Shown: piece after piece, positions 1-10,156 of the stretch
How the letters are laid out: each line of letters starts with the position of its first letter
Position numbering within the stretch: the first letter of the stretch is position 1
From: Nicotiana tabacum
Lineage: Eukaryota > Streptophyta > Magnoliopsida > Solanales > Solanaceae
Direction: 5' to 3'
Length of the DNA stretch: 64,000 nucleotides
Assembly (NCBI RefSeq): GCF_000715075.1
Contig: NC_134087.1
Location: 129,633,518-129,697,517 of the forward strand
The notes under the pieces: model-generated
The model's input: only the letters and a program-made list of their open reading frames with translations
Database searches by the model: none
Told to the model about the DNA's origin: nothing
Position numbers and translations under genes: made by a program

Positions 1-1975
1 ACAAACATTTAATTTGATTCGGTCAATTGACATATGTCCACAGGCGGAGATGAGCAATCCACCATATAAAAGAGTACAAAATATCGATAGAACAACCTAA
101 CAAAGAGGTAAACATAAGTGGCAGGCTAACACTTGTCCCGGAATTCTCCCCTTAAACAAAACTACATTGTGCATGCTACTGGATGAGAAGGAAGGATCCT
201 CAATTTATAGAAGTCCAACTATTTTCTTCCAAAAAGAAGGGACTGGCCAAATATGAGATATTTATAATTTTCTTCTAAGGAAAGGAAAACTCATTTATGG
301 TAACTATATTGCCCTTTCTTTCAAGAAACAAGAAAACCAAATATGGTAAGAAAATTAGGACAAACACTTAACAACCTCCACCAATAACTGGTACGAGTAA
401 CTCTATCCGCAAAAGCTTGGATAGAAGGGAAGAAATCACTAAATATTTTATGCCTCCGCTGGAATTTTAAACCTGAAACCTCATGGTTCTCATCCACTTT
501 ATTGATCACTAGGTCATACCCTTGGGTGCCTTCCTCTTTTTATCTTCTTGTTCTCCTCTTTTACCCACCCTCCACATATAGTGATTGAATAAATTTAGAA
601 AATATATAAATAAAGTTGTCCAGTCCTCTGATTTTCCTATCTCAGTCCATACTTTTTAATGTTAAAATTGTGGGAATCGTCTTCACATTTTTTGGTTAAT
701 TTTATACTAAATATTCAAAATCTTGTAAAATCTCATAAACGCTTCTTATCCAACATTTACATGGTTGGCTCAGTGGCCCAAGAAACAGAGGGTTCAACAA
801 AAAATAGTGGCTTCTACCAATTTTGATTCATCGTCTTTTTTCAAGGATTGCAGTACGGTTTCTTTCATGGAGAAATCTGTCAATTCTATTAAAAAGAGTG
901 ATAAAGAAATTCAAAATTTGATCGAGAGAGTAGCGGAATTCTGTAATATGTATGCCAGCAAGGAGGAGCGAAGAAGCTCTTCATTTACCAGAAAGCAGCA
1001 AACTAGTTTTGCTCAACGGACATAAGCTGAGGCTGTCTAGAATCAGTGGGATCGTCATATGTACATACTTTTAATTTGTTTTTCAGATATATGGCTAGTT
1101 TGAGCCGAAAGCAATGCGTTAAGTCGAACCAACAGAACTTACGTTAAATCTAGCTTCCCCTGCACGTTTTTATGATTCATGAAATTAAATTTATCTACAT
1201 GATAAGAGGAATTCTCTAATTGAAAAGCCAAGGTTATAGTGGACTATTCAGTAAGAATTCAACTGAAGAGATGATTTTGAGATCTCGTTTATTCATTTGT
1301 GGCAATAAGAACGTTAGAACATATCAACGTTCAAGGAAGAAACATTTATTGAGCATTGTGATAAAGAGAGTTAAAGACTAGCGCTATTTCATTTACCATC
1401 TGGATATGCATATAAAAAGCACTTCTTCGAAGAAATTATAACTTTATTCGTATGTGCATCTTCTGACAATAGAGAGGCACCTAGGCTGAAGAAAATTTGT
1501 TGTTCAGACCATGTCATCGTTTCATAATATATCGTACAATCCAATAACTGCTGGAAATAGGTCATGTATGTGATGAAAGGCCTTAAAAGAAGGTTAGGGC
1601 AAGTCTTTTATACCGGCAATACAGATGGTTATGAAAATAACAAAACAGCTATGGAAAGGCATTGTAGGTGACTCAAAGTACAAAACTTTCTACCATTAAG
1701 GGTTAAGACAGATTCATTCTTACAATAACAACTACACCTCAATCTCAAGCAAGTTAGTGTCAGTTAAGTGAGGATCCTCAGGGTACATGCTACTCCACAT
1801 AAGCTTGTCTCAGTCCAATAATATATACCTTAGTTTCTCCAGCACTAGAAGTCCTCTACATTTCTACTGGCATATAAATCTCTAATAATGAGACTAGAAG
1901 ACTCCTAGTGATATGAGATATACAAACATGACTAAAACTTAACACCAACTAAATGGTATTGATTAAAAATTTAAA
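1..1975. other. Intergenic, AT-rich, nothing recognised
   Basis: No gene could be supported here. The longest open stretch, 765-1025 on the plus strand (86 codons), is Ser/Lys/Glu rich with no recognised domain, and no splice context makes it part of a longer gene. It may be a decayed fragment. The DNA is AT-rich and lacks obvious long direct or inverted repeats. It lies downstream (3') of the BPC gene. Confidence 0.5.
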
Positions 1976-2052
1976 CACTTGAACTGCTTCTCGATTTGTA
2001 TGTGACATCCTTACACAAGGCCTATGCTAATCTTCATTGTATAGCTCAAGCG
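1976..2052 (-). pseudogene. U6 snRNA-like pseudogene
   Basis: Read on the minus strand, this stretch follows the central and 3' part of plant U6 snRNA. There is a near-match to the GATACAGAGAAG region, then GAAGATTAGCAT, an AAGGATG-type block and the very conserved ACAAATCGAGAA segment. The 5' stem-loop of U6 is not recognisable. Several otherwise invariant positions are changed; for example the ACAGAG box reads ACAATG. The plant upstream sequence element and a correctly spaced TATA box are not seen on the minus-strand upstream side. A retrotransposed or degenerate U6 copy is the simplest reading. Confidence 0.7.
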
Positions 2053-2805
2053 AATTCAAGTAATGCCAGAATTTCAAAACAAGAACTAACATCATGATAA
2101 TTCATCAATCAGTTGAATTTAGCAATTAACATCAGTCTACACCTAAGGCAGTGGCGATAACAATACAAGTTACTCCACCAGATGAATTTGACAATGCATT
2201 CGGAGGTGCCAGAAGAAAAAAAAAAAAAAGCAACATTTAGTATCTCTGTAGCTGTAATATTCAGTCCATTAATACATGATGTTGAATGGAATTTCCCATT
2301 TGGAAAGAAAATCACCCAATTAAGACAAAAATCCTAAAAATGACAGGTCAGAACCATGTTTTAATAAGTTTAGTGCAGGACATAGCCATTAGTTGATCAA
2401 ATATAAGGAATCCCTCATAGGAAGACAAAAAAGATCTAACATGAAGCAACAGCTAGAAAGTCAATATCTGAATAATAACAAATAAAAGAATGCAAAACTT
2501 CCTAATCAAAGATCAATAGTTTACTGAATAAATTAAGAAACCACCAATTGCATAACAAATGTACCTCCTTTGCAACTTCCATAACCTGCCACTACGGCTA
2601 GCCTGATATCTCCGTGAACTACAAAGGTAAACTGAAAGTAAAATCTTAGCCAAGAGGCCACAGGACAATCTGAACGGTTGCGACACCTGAATTTCACTGG
2701 TTAGAAACTACCTGACATGCCTCAGTCCCAACCATTGTTACTATGTACACCAGAAACGCACCATGCCCCATTTTAGGGAAAACTGCTAGCATAACCACCA
2801 TAAAT
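2053..2805 (-). other. 3' untranslated/downstream region of the BPC gene
   Basis: This AT-rich stretch follows the BPC stop codon on the minus strand. Part is presumably 3' UTR. No second coding exon is recognised. A plausible donor (AAGGAG followed by GTACAT, near 2563-2573) suggests a possible 3' UTR intron, but this is weak. The 3' end of the transcript cannot be fixed from sequence alone. Confidence 0.4.
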
Positions 2806-3735
2806 CTATCTGATAGTAACAAACTTGTTTGTACCATGCTTTGCCCAGTAAGGCTTCAGATCAATTGCGTTAGAAAAGTTATATCCTTCCGAAGCAAGTT
2901 TCTCTAGTACCTTTGTAAACGCTCCCAAACTCATCTTCCGCCCTGCTATCCTTGAACCACGCCTTTTGGTATTCATAGGCAAGGGATATGAAGATAAATT
3001 AGTGGTACAGCAAGCCGATTGCCAACCACCACAGCCCCACCTATAACACTGTTGAGCAACCCCAGTGCATGAGCAAACTGGTATGGGAATTACCGAAATA
3101 TCCATAGTAATACCATTAATGACAACTTCTGCACTTTTTCTGGGAGCTCTTGCCCGTGGAACAGATGGGGTAGACTCGACTTTAGGGACCCTAGTAGCTT
3201 TCTTTGCCTTCTTACTTTTAGGGGACTTCAGCAGTTGTGATTTACCAGCTCCCCTCTTCTTTGCAAGCCCACCAATATCCCTTTCTAGACAAACCTCTTC
3301 CAGCTGAGGATCAGGTTCAACTTTCACCAAGTTTGGCTGCTCGTGAATCTGCATGGACTGAGCAGAAGACGTCTCAGGCAAAAAACCATAACCCGTAAGA
3401 TAGTGGTGGTTTCCGGATAGCACATTGAGATACTTATCTCTATAGTCTTTATGATTAACCCAAGAATCCCTCATGTACTCAATGGGCATAGGGGTCTCCG
3501 AGATCCCACAAACCCGATGGTGATGAAACGCACCACCATTAGTTGACTCCATAACTGTAGGATGGTGAGGCTGGTGGGTTTGGTGGTTGTGGTGATGGTG
3601 ATGGTCGCGAATGTTGCCAAAAAGGGGCTTCTCATCCATAGAGGACATGAGTTGCAGGCCTAAATGGCCCTTCAGGACTGTTGCAGCTGGCTCGAAAAAA
3701 CCCCAATTTCGTATATTCATACCGTTTCCATCCAT
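2806..3735 (-). CDS. BPC: Class I BASIC PENTACYSTEINE (GAGA-binding) transcription factor
   Basis: An intact 309-residue protein in a single coding exon. Residues 1-40 are the conserved class I N-terminus (start MDGNGMNIRNWGFF). Residues 45-58 and 71-73 are His-rich. Residues 165-186 form a Lys-rich putative nuclear localisation signal. Residues 205-309 are the GAGA-binding domain, with the Cys cluster at 221, 223, 230, 235, 242 and 243 (pattern CSC..CYRWGC..CC) and the conserved C-terminus ending in FVTIR. Family knowledge: BPC/BBR proteins are nuclear, bind GA-rich repeats, control homeotic and ovule genes and can help recruit Polycomb complexes. Length fits class I members (about 280-310 aa). 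The start is chosen because the conserved N-terminus begins exactly there. Class I covers BPC1, BPC2 and BPC3, and the sequence alone does not separate them. About 30 kb of transposons begins roughly 700 bp upstream of the start codon. Confidence 0.95.
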   Translation of the reverse strand: MDGNGMNIRNWGFFEPAATVLKGHLGLQLMSSMDEKPLFGNIRDHHHHHNHQTHQPHHPTVMESTNGGAFHHHRVCGISETPMPIEYMRDSWVNHKDYRDKYLNVLSGNHHYLTGYGFLPETSSAQSMQIHEQPNLVKVEPDPQLEEVCLERDIGGLAKKRGAGKSQLLKSPKSKKAKKATRVPKVESTPSVPRARAPRKSAEVVINGITMDISVIPIPVCSCTGVAQQCYRWGCGGWQSACCTTNLSSYPLPMNTKRRGSRIAGRKMSLGAFTKVLEKLASEGYNFSNAIDLKPYWAKHGTNKFVTIR

Positions 3736-4432
3736 GGCTGCGTGAAACCAATATCAAGAGGGCTTGAACTTTCAACAAAGATTTATTTTGACAAACTCCA
3801 GCTGTAAATATTGCTTATATCAGTAAAAGATCAATGCCACAGCATGTAAGCATCATCCTTTTCAACCCTACAGAAACCACAAAGGATATAATTCACCAAA
3901 TCAAACCGTAAAAACCACAAGTAACAAAACTACAAACATCATGCTGAATTAACAAAAAAATACAGTACGTTCAATCAATAGCCACAAGGCACATAAACAT
4001 GCATAAACATTAAACAAATCAAACCCTACAAACAAGCAATAATACCACAAGTGCAGAGTGGAATTGAAAATTAGTCAATACATTCAATCAATTGCCACAA
4101 AATGCACAGAGGCACACAATGCTGGCAACAAAAGTTTAAGATTTATGTAAAATCAGTAATGTTTAAGCTTACTGATTTAGATCTTGGCATAAATAGAGAA
4201 TGTAATAGCTCAAATATAGAAATGCGGAGTGAAATAACTTAATCCGTAAATGTACTCAGAAAAGGAGAGAGTACTGACTGGAGGGAAGAGTCGGCTGGGT
4301 AGGGTTTGACACTGTAATCCCCTCTATTCGAAGGGACTCCCTTGTTTACCTCTAAAGAATAGAAAATATGATCCGGTATGAATTAATAATTGTAGAAATA
4401 TAAAAGAAGGTTAAATGAAATAACACTACAAA
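3736..4432 (-). promoter_or_regulatory. BPC 5' leader, probable leader intron and proximal promoter
   Basis: Upstream of the ATG on the minus strand, a good acceptor (ATTTACAG) lies near 3805. A pyrimidine-rich leader-like block (CCGACTCTTCCCTCCAGTC, about 4279-4297) lies further up, so a 5' UTR intron of roughly 450 bp is likely. This agrees with other class I BPC genes, but it is inferred. The leader contains GGAGAGAG on the plus strand (about 4264-4271), a GA-rich motif of the kind BPC proteins bind. The LINE 3' end begins at about 4433, so host promoter DNA between the leader and the TE nest is short. Confidence 0.45.
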
Positions 4433-4832
4433 ACAAAACAACATACCCCGTATAATTCCATATAATGGGGTCTGGGCATGGTAGTATGTACGGAAACCTT
4501 ATCTCTACCTTTGTGGAAGTAGAGAGGATGTTTCCAACAGGCCCTAGGCTTTGGCAAGCATAGGTACCACAATAATAATAAGAAAACAAGACGGGACAAC
4601 ACCAAAAAACCATATAAAAGCAGTATACACCACAAGATAGTAAGATGATCGAAATGTAAAAAAAATCGACAGGTATTCAAATAAGCTTACTACCAACCAA
4701 ATGCGAGAGTACGTACTAACACTACCGGTATGAATAATCTAGACTACATAACCTACTATCCTAATCGTCGACCTCTACACCTTCTTATCACGGGTCATGT
4801 CCTCGTTCAGCTATAGTTGCGTCATGTCATGC
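4433..4832 (-). mobile_element. RTE-like LINE copy 1, segment A (3' end)
   Basis: Minus-strand 3' terminal part of an RTE-type LINE. It has the typical Solanaceae RTE 3' tail (in plus orientation ACAACATACCCCGTATAAT, GGGGTCTGGG and a run ending in AACAAAAC). The upstream part near 4740-4832 resembles the C-terminal coding region, and it continues directly into 25877 once the gypsy element and one TSD copy are ignored. The sequence CACTACAAA at 4424-4432 recurs at 37763-37771 and is the likely LINE target duplication. Confidence 0.8.
4828..4832. repeat. TSD of gypsy element, left copy (CATGC)
   Basis: The five bases before the 5' LTR are identical to the five after the 3' LTR (25872-25876). 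This is the size expected from Ty3/gypsy integrases. Confidence 0.93.
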
Positions 4833-6960
4833 TGTTGATACCTAATTTTTCCCTAGGTATTTTTGTACCCAAAATACTTCCAAAATAGCATGTATGTGCA
4901 TATATAAGCACACCCAAGAGTTTTAGTATTTTTTAAGGATTTTTAAACCGATTTACTACCTATTTTAATACCACAAAATCCAATAATTATTCTCAACTTT
5001 ATTATTTTTTGGTGAATAACTTATTTCATTCCCGTATTTACACCAAAATATAATTAAGATGATTTTTGCATATTTTTACAAATTTATTTGGCATTTTTAA
5101 GCTAATTGCATGTAATTGCAATTATGGCCTATTTTATGATTAATAGCATTTTATAATTATAAAACTGGTTCCAATATTTTTAAATTGATATTTATATAGT
5201 ATTTGTTTGCTCAGTATTTTTAATTTACTTTTTAAATCATTATTACTATTTTTATAAAATAAAAAGGGGAAAATTGGCTATTTAACACTTAGCCTATTTC
5301 TATTTCAATAACAGCCTTTTCTCCCTTTCAATTGTAGCCTCAATTAGCCCAATTCTGCCCCAAATTAAACGACTCAATTCCCATTTCGACCCGACACCTT
5401 AGCCCAATTTTTAAACCCGTCCGATTTTCTTTAAATCCTAGTCGTTGATCGTTTTGATCAACGCCTGTAGTTTAGGCTTTCTTTTTTTAATCACCTAACA
5501 CCCCTAACCCTACTTCATTTGCATAAAGACGCCGCCTCTAACTCTCTTCGTCTCCCTCAAATCCTCTCGAACCTCTCTGAAACCCTAATCACCTCCCACC
5601 TTATCTCACCTCGTTTCTACCGGAATCCATGGCATCTCCTGCCATAAATGGACTTTACTCACCCTCTCTCACGCCCAAGCCTGAGTTGCACGAAGTCTGG
5701 AGGATTTACCTCGATGGTCCTCTCTTAGATCCGTCTCAGATCCGTAGATCTATGGTTTTCCGGCCATGCTCCAGCATATTCAAGCGCTGGAAGCTCTATT
5801 CCTGACCGTTTCGACTCAGGATCTGATCTTGTTCTTCCAAGACTTTCTCACTTCTAGGGTTTCTCTGAAACCCTAAGCCACTCAAGGTTCTTTCACCGTT
5901 ATTTGTTTAGATCTGTGCTATGTATGTGCTTTTCTTGACGATTTGAGTGTTTTCCCCTAATTTCCTTCTCAAAAATCGTTCGATTTCGACTTAGGGTTTC
6001 TGAAGGTCTTTTGATTCTTGCTGTTCTTTTCTTTTAGATGTTCGTCTGTATTATGCTCGTATGTTTTCCTTCTCTATTACGCATGTATTGTTTTTTTTTC
6101 TTTTATATGTGTGATCACATGATTAATCCGTGTTAAATTTTCTTCACTCTTCTACCATGTGTATTTACTACCGAGCTTCTTGACTTTTGCTTTTCTGAAC
6201 TCTGTTTGTGTTCTTGTTAAGCATGTTTCATCTATTCTGGACTTGTCTGAGCTCCGGGTTTTCAAAACGTGTCATTTTATGCTCTCAAATCGATTTTCTT
6301 TCTCTGATTGTTTCAAACCTCCTATCGTGGTTTGTTTGTTCCTCGTGAGACTCTTTGAGTCTGTTCACTTGCCTTCTCGTTTCTATGTTTGATTCAATTT
6401 GAAACCCTAGATTTTGGGGGTTTCTTCGATAAATTGGATTAGGGTTCCACTTTGGGACCCTAAACTTTCAAACTCACCATGAATCTATGACTGAACTCGT
6501 ATTCTTTTGTTTGTGATCCTAAACCCTTCAATGCTAGACTATTATGTTTGAATTGTTTGCTTTATATGTGAGAAACCCCTCTTTCAAGATTTTTGACGAT
6601 TGCTTGATTGATTTTGGACCCATTTGATAGGGTCTTGATTGATTGCCCTTAATTTCCTTTTGTTTGAGCCCTTCTCTCCCTATTCCTGATTGGGTTCATT
6701 CGAATCAAACCTGTTTACTTTGATTTTGTTAACTGTCTGATTGATTCCCTTTCCTTTCTCTTTACAAATCAAGTACTATTGAGATATTTCCTTAAATATA
6801 CTTCATGTATTTTCCCTTCTTAGGCTACTATGAAAGATTTTACTCAAATTTCCTTTCCTTGTTTACATTTTCCATCTGAAATTAAATCCCTTGGCTGAAG
6901 GGAGAATATTTGAGACTGATTTTTAAAAGGTTTTCTTACCTTTCTTGCTTGCTTCTCTAC

Positions 6961-6970
6961 ACTATAAGAG
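6961..6970 (+). promoter_or_regulatory. Candidate LTR TATA box (5' LTR)
   Basis: ACTATAAGAG lies within a pyrimidine-rich context about 2.1 kb into the LTR. The same motif is preserved in the 3' LTR near 23374-23383. It is offered only as a candidate: no start site is known and other AT-rich motifs exist. Confidence 0.3.
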
Positions 6971-8009
6971 GGGGCTGCCCTTCTGCACTTTAGAGAATCA
7001 ATTGGGCACGATCAATTCTGATCACTTCTCACTCTCAAATACACTTAGAATTTTCATAAGAGCTCGAGTTCTCTGAACTCACAAGCATAAAGTGTTCTTC
7101 TCTGATTGTGGCTTTGCTTGAAAGAATCCTGCATTTCTGTGCGTACTTTTCTGCAACTGGTATGTTCTTATGTTCAAGTCCTGTCTCTTCCCCTTATGTG
7201 TTTATTCTATAGTTCATCTCTTACTGTTTACATGCTGTGATTTTCTGCAAGTTTGTTTATTTCATCGTTCCTGCTCTTATATGAATCCCAAACCCTAAGC
7301 CCCCCTATGTGGTTGAGTTATGGTTCAGAAACATGGCAATACTTGATATTATTGTCCATGGACATGAACTGGACCCTCTTGAGTCCTAAACTCTTTCAAT
7401 TCCCATCCCCATTCCCCTTTACATGTATGCCGAGTTTGAGACTTTGGTCTGATAGTGTCCTAATCACTGTCCAGGCCCTAGTCTGACCTTCAATAGGTCT
7501 TTACTCATAATTGATTGGCCGACAGGCTGGTCAGGGGTGTGCCAGCCTAGCATATGGTTGGGCATAACCACTAGCCTGCCTTGTCACTCTCTAACCCCTG
7601 TACACTTACACTTATTCTTAGAATTTTAAGTTCTACCCCCCTCTTATGAACATTGCTTTGGGACCTTGAGTTCCCTCTAAACTTGGATATCTGAGGGATG
7701 GCATTTCCATACTGCACCATGTTCTTAATTCTGCAATGTTTTGGGGTGTAAGCACTGCTTGGAGTCCCTTTGAGACTCTTGGGAACTTTGACACACCCCA
7801 AATATGAGAAAGTCTTTTGGAAATCTGATCCTGGAAGTTAGTTTATCTCATATTGTTGGACTTTGAATCTGAATTAGGCTGTTTAGTTGTAGCTGGAACT
7901 TTTGATGTAATTTTACTTTCTTTTCTAATTCATTCGGGCCTATAATAATATGTCAAAACTATTGGGGATGGTTAGTGGAAAGGGAGGAGAATGAATGCAT
8001 GCAAAGGGT

Positions 8010-8260
8010 AGAAAACCTGCCTATAGGTTATTTACAATTTCTACACTTCTGCATTTCTCCATTTAGAAAACATGCCTATAGCCTTTCTGCACTTCTGCAT
8101 TTTTTTTATTTAGAAAACATGCCTATAGTCTTTCTGCAACTTCTGCATTTCTGCATTTAGAAAACATGCTTATAAGTTTTTCTGTATTTATGCATTTTAG
8201 AGATTATGCCTATAGGTTCCGCATATAAAATCATGTCTTAGGTTTTTCTGCATATACACG
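8010..8260 (+). repeat. LTR-internal minisatellite (TTTAGAAAACATGCCTATAG type)
   Basis: About five degenerate units of 45-60 bp. Each carries TTTAGAAAACATGCCTATAG or a variant followed by TTTCTGCA-rich sequence. Further diverged ATCATGTCTATAGG motifs continue to about 8375. The same array is in the 3' LTR at about 24424-24660, with small indels. CCTATAGG is self-complementary. Confidence 0.8.
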
Positions 8261-9455
8261 CCATTAGGTAAATGATCTTACGCTTAATAATAACCAATTA
8301 ATTCTAGATATCATGTCTATAGGATTCTTGCAACTGTTTAAAACCAATGACACTTAGAGATCATGTCTATAGGATCAAATTAACTGAATCAGTTTCATTT
8401 TTCAATCTAAAATCAGTCTTAAAGTTTAGATATCTTTGTTTATAAAGTCAGCAACATTTTCCTTAAAATCAATACAGCTCTATTAGATGTCATGCCTTTA
8501 GGCCTCACCTAGGCAAATTATTAGGTGATTAATTAACTGTGTCAGTCTTCGATAACTACATCTAGACAAGGCTAATTCGGACTCCTCATTTGAGAAATAT
8601 GTGATGAATCAGCCTATCCAACGCCTTAATTTAATTCAGACCAAACCAGTACTTGTAAGTCATGCTAAATGATATGCTGATTTGAACGATGAGGCCTACT
8701 TGAGCCTTAACTGCTATTTGTTCCCCCTTTAACTGCTATTTGTTATTGTTTGTCGCCTAGATTTTTATCCTTTTGAAAACTCTGAAAAATCCCCAACTCC
8801 CTCCCCTTTAGGATTAGTAGTCTCAATGCCTCCGAGACTGACCGGATTGGGACGGGTACTAGCATGCAATAAGTAACGATACCATTCCGCGCTTTAATAC
8901 CTTAACGGGGTGGGAAGGGTAGATATGGATATGATGACCGGTGTGCTAATATCACGTGCGACCCCTCTTTTGAGGAGTGATTGCTGGATATTGCATTGAA
9001 GTGATCCATATTAATCATAAACCTAGGACCCCCCTCCCTCCTTTTTATTTGCTTTCAGCTCTTCTTGTAAGACTATTCAAATCTTTTTTTATAAATTTCT
9101 GCCCTCTCTATTTACCTTCAAAAGTTTTCAACCTAATTGCAATGCTATATGCAAGTCCTTATTTGAGCCTTGATTGTTTACTTGTAAAGTCACAATTGTA
9201 ACATGGCCGGGAACCACACTAGTGGATCTTGAGGGGTGCCTAACACCTTCCCCTCGAGATAATTTCTAGCCCTTACCCTAATCTCTGGTCTCTTCATCTC
9301 AAACCCTTCTTAAAGTGTCCTAATGCACTATAATCATTAGGTGGCGACTCTTCAACTTCTAAACCTAATTCTCGAAAGGGAATAGAGTTGTCTTCCCAAT
9401 GTCGTATACCCAATTTCTGACCCCAGGGTTAGAGAAAAAAGGGGCGTCGATAGCA

Positions 9456-9473
9456 TGGCGACTCTGCTGGGGA
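9456..9473 (+). promoter_or_regulatory. Primer binding site of gypsy element
   Basis: TGGCGACTCTGCTGGGGA lies three bases after the 5' LTR end and starts with the TGG that pairs with a tRNA CCA tail. Tat/Ogre elements commonly carry a TGGCGACTC-type site, which has been assigned to tRNA-Arg. The tRNA identity is from memory and not checked here. Confidence 0.75.
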
Positions 9474-10156
9474 TTTTCTTTAAGTTTTTACCATTGCATA
9501 TTGCTTGTGACTTTACTATCTCATTAATTGCTTTATTTACTGTCTTTTATTCGCTACGAAACTGACTTGGATCTTCATGTCTTTTCTTTAATTTAGTTGC
9601 TTTCCTTTACTGCTTTATTTCAATATTGTTGTAATTACTGCAATTATTGTAACCATTTATCTTATGAACGTGAAAATACATGTCAATTTGTTTCATTCTT
9701 GTAAACTGCATCTTCAACATCATATTCCACTCGTGCCAAACAAATACCATAGCAACGCTTATAATGAGTGGTTGCGCTCTTCCAATATTATCACCCTTTA
9801 AATTCGGCAAAGGCGTATTTGCGGTAAAACTAGTCGATCAGCGGTGCAGTCGACGGTTCCGTGCCTTTCCCTCTTGAGTTGTCCGCTCAAAGGTACCTGT
9901 CTAATACCCCGATAGAAACCTTACTCTGTCTAACTGTGCATGCATCATGGTCAAACCTAGCTGAGTCAGTTATGTTGTCCACATAATGACTCATTAAGAT
10001 AGCTTTGTCCAAAGTCCATCGGGTTTCCCTGAAACCCAAACGGACACCTATACGTTCTGTGCATTTATTTGGAGAACTAAATGTTTTTTATGCTAATTAT
10101 CGATTTAAATAGTCGAGTCTGGCGGGGTAGGGGTCTAATACTTTGTTTTGCAGAAA
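9474..10156 (+). other. Gypsy 5' leader
   Basis: Untranslated leader between the primer binding site and ORF1, with no ORF worth calling. Immediately before the ORF1 ATG the sequence TTTGTTTTGCAG looks like a splice acceptor, so leader splicing is possible. Confidence 0.6.

Larger units (their letters stand above)
4833..9452 (+). repeat. 5' LTR of gypsy element (4620 bp)
   Basis: It starts TGTTGATACC and ends GGGGCGTCGATA. The partner LTR ends GTCGACA, so the terminal CA has become TA here by one C-to-T change. The LTR is unusually long. It has a CT-rich stretch with AAACCCTAA telo-box motifs at 5580-5588, 5868-5876 and 7290-7298. A possible TATA box (ACTATAAGAG, about 6961-6970) precedes a stretch that could be the transcript start. 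A minisatellite lies at about 8010-8260. All short ORFs inside are chance; several recur identically in the other LTR. Confidence 0.95.

Noticed and set aside
765..1025. 86-codon ORF as a gene
   Set aside because: No domain, no splice partners and no neighbouring support; could be chance or a decayed fragment.
5000..9400. Short ORFs inside the 5' LTR (for example 6159-6392, 7253-7486, 7975-8160)
   Set aside because: They recur in the 3' LTR with random changes, have no domain and no coding-like conservation.
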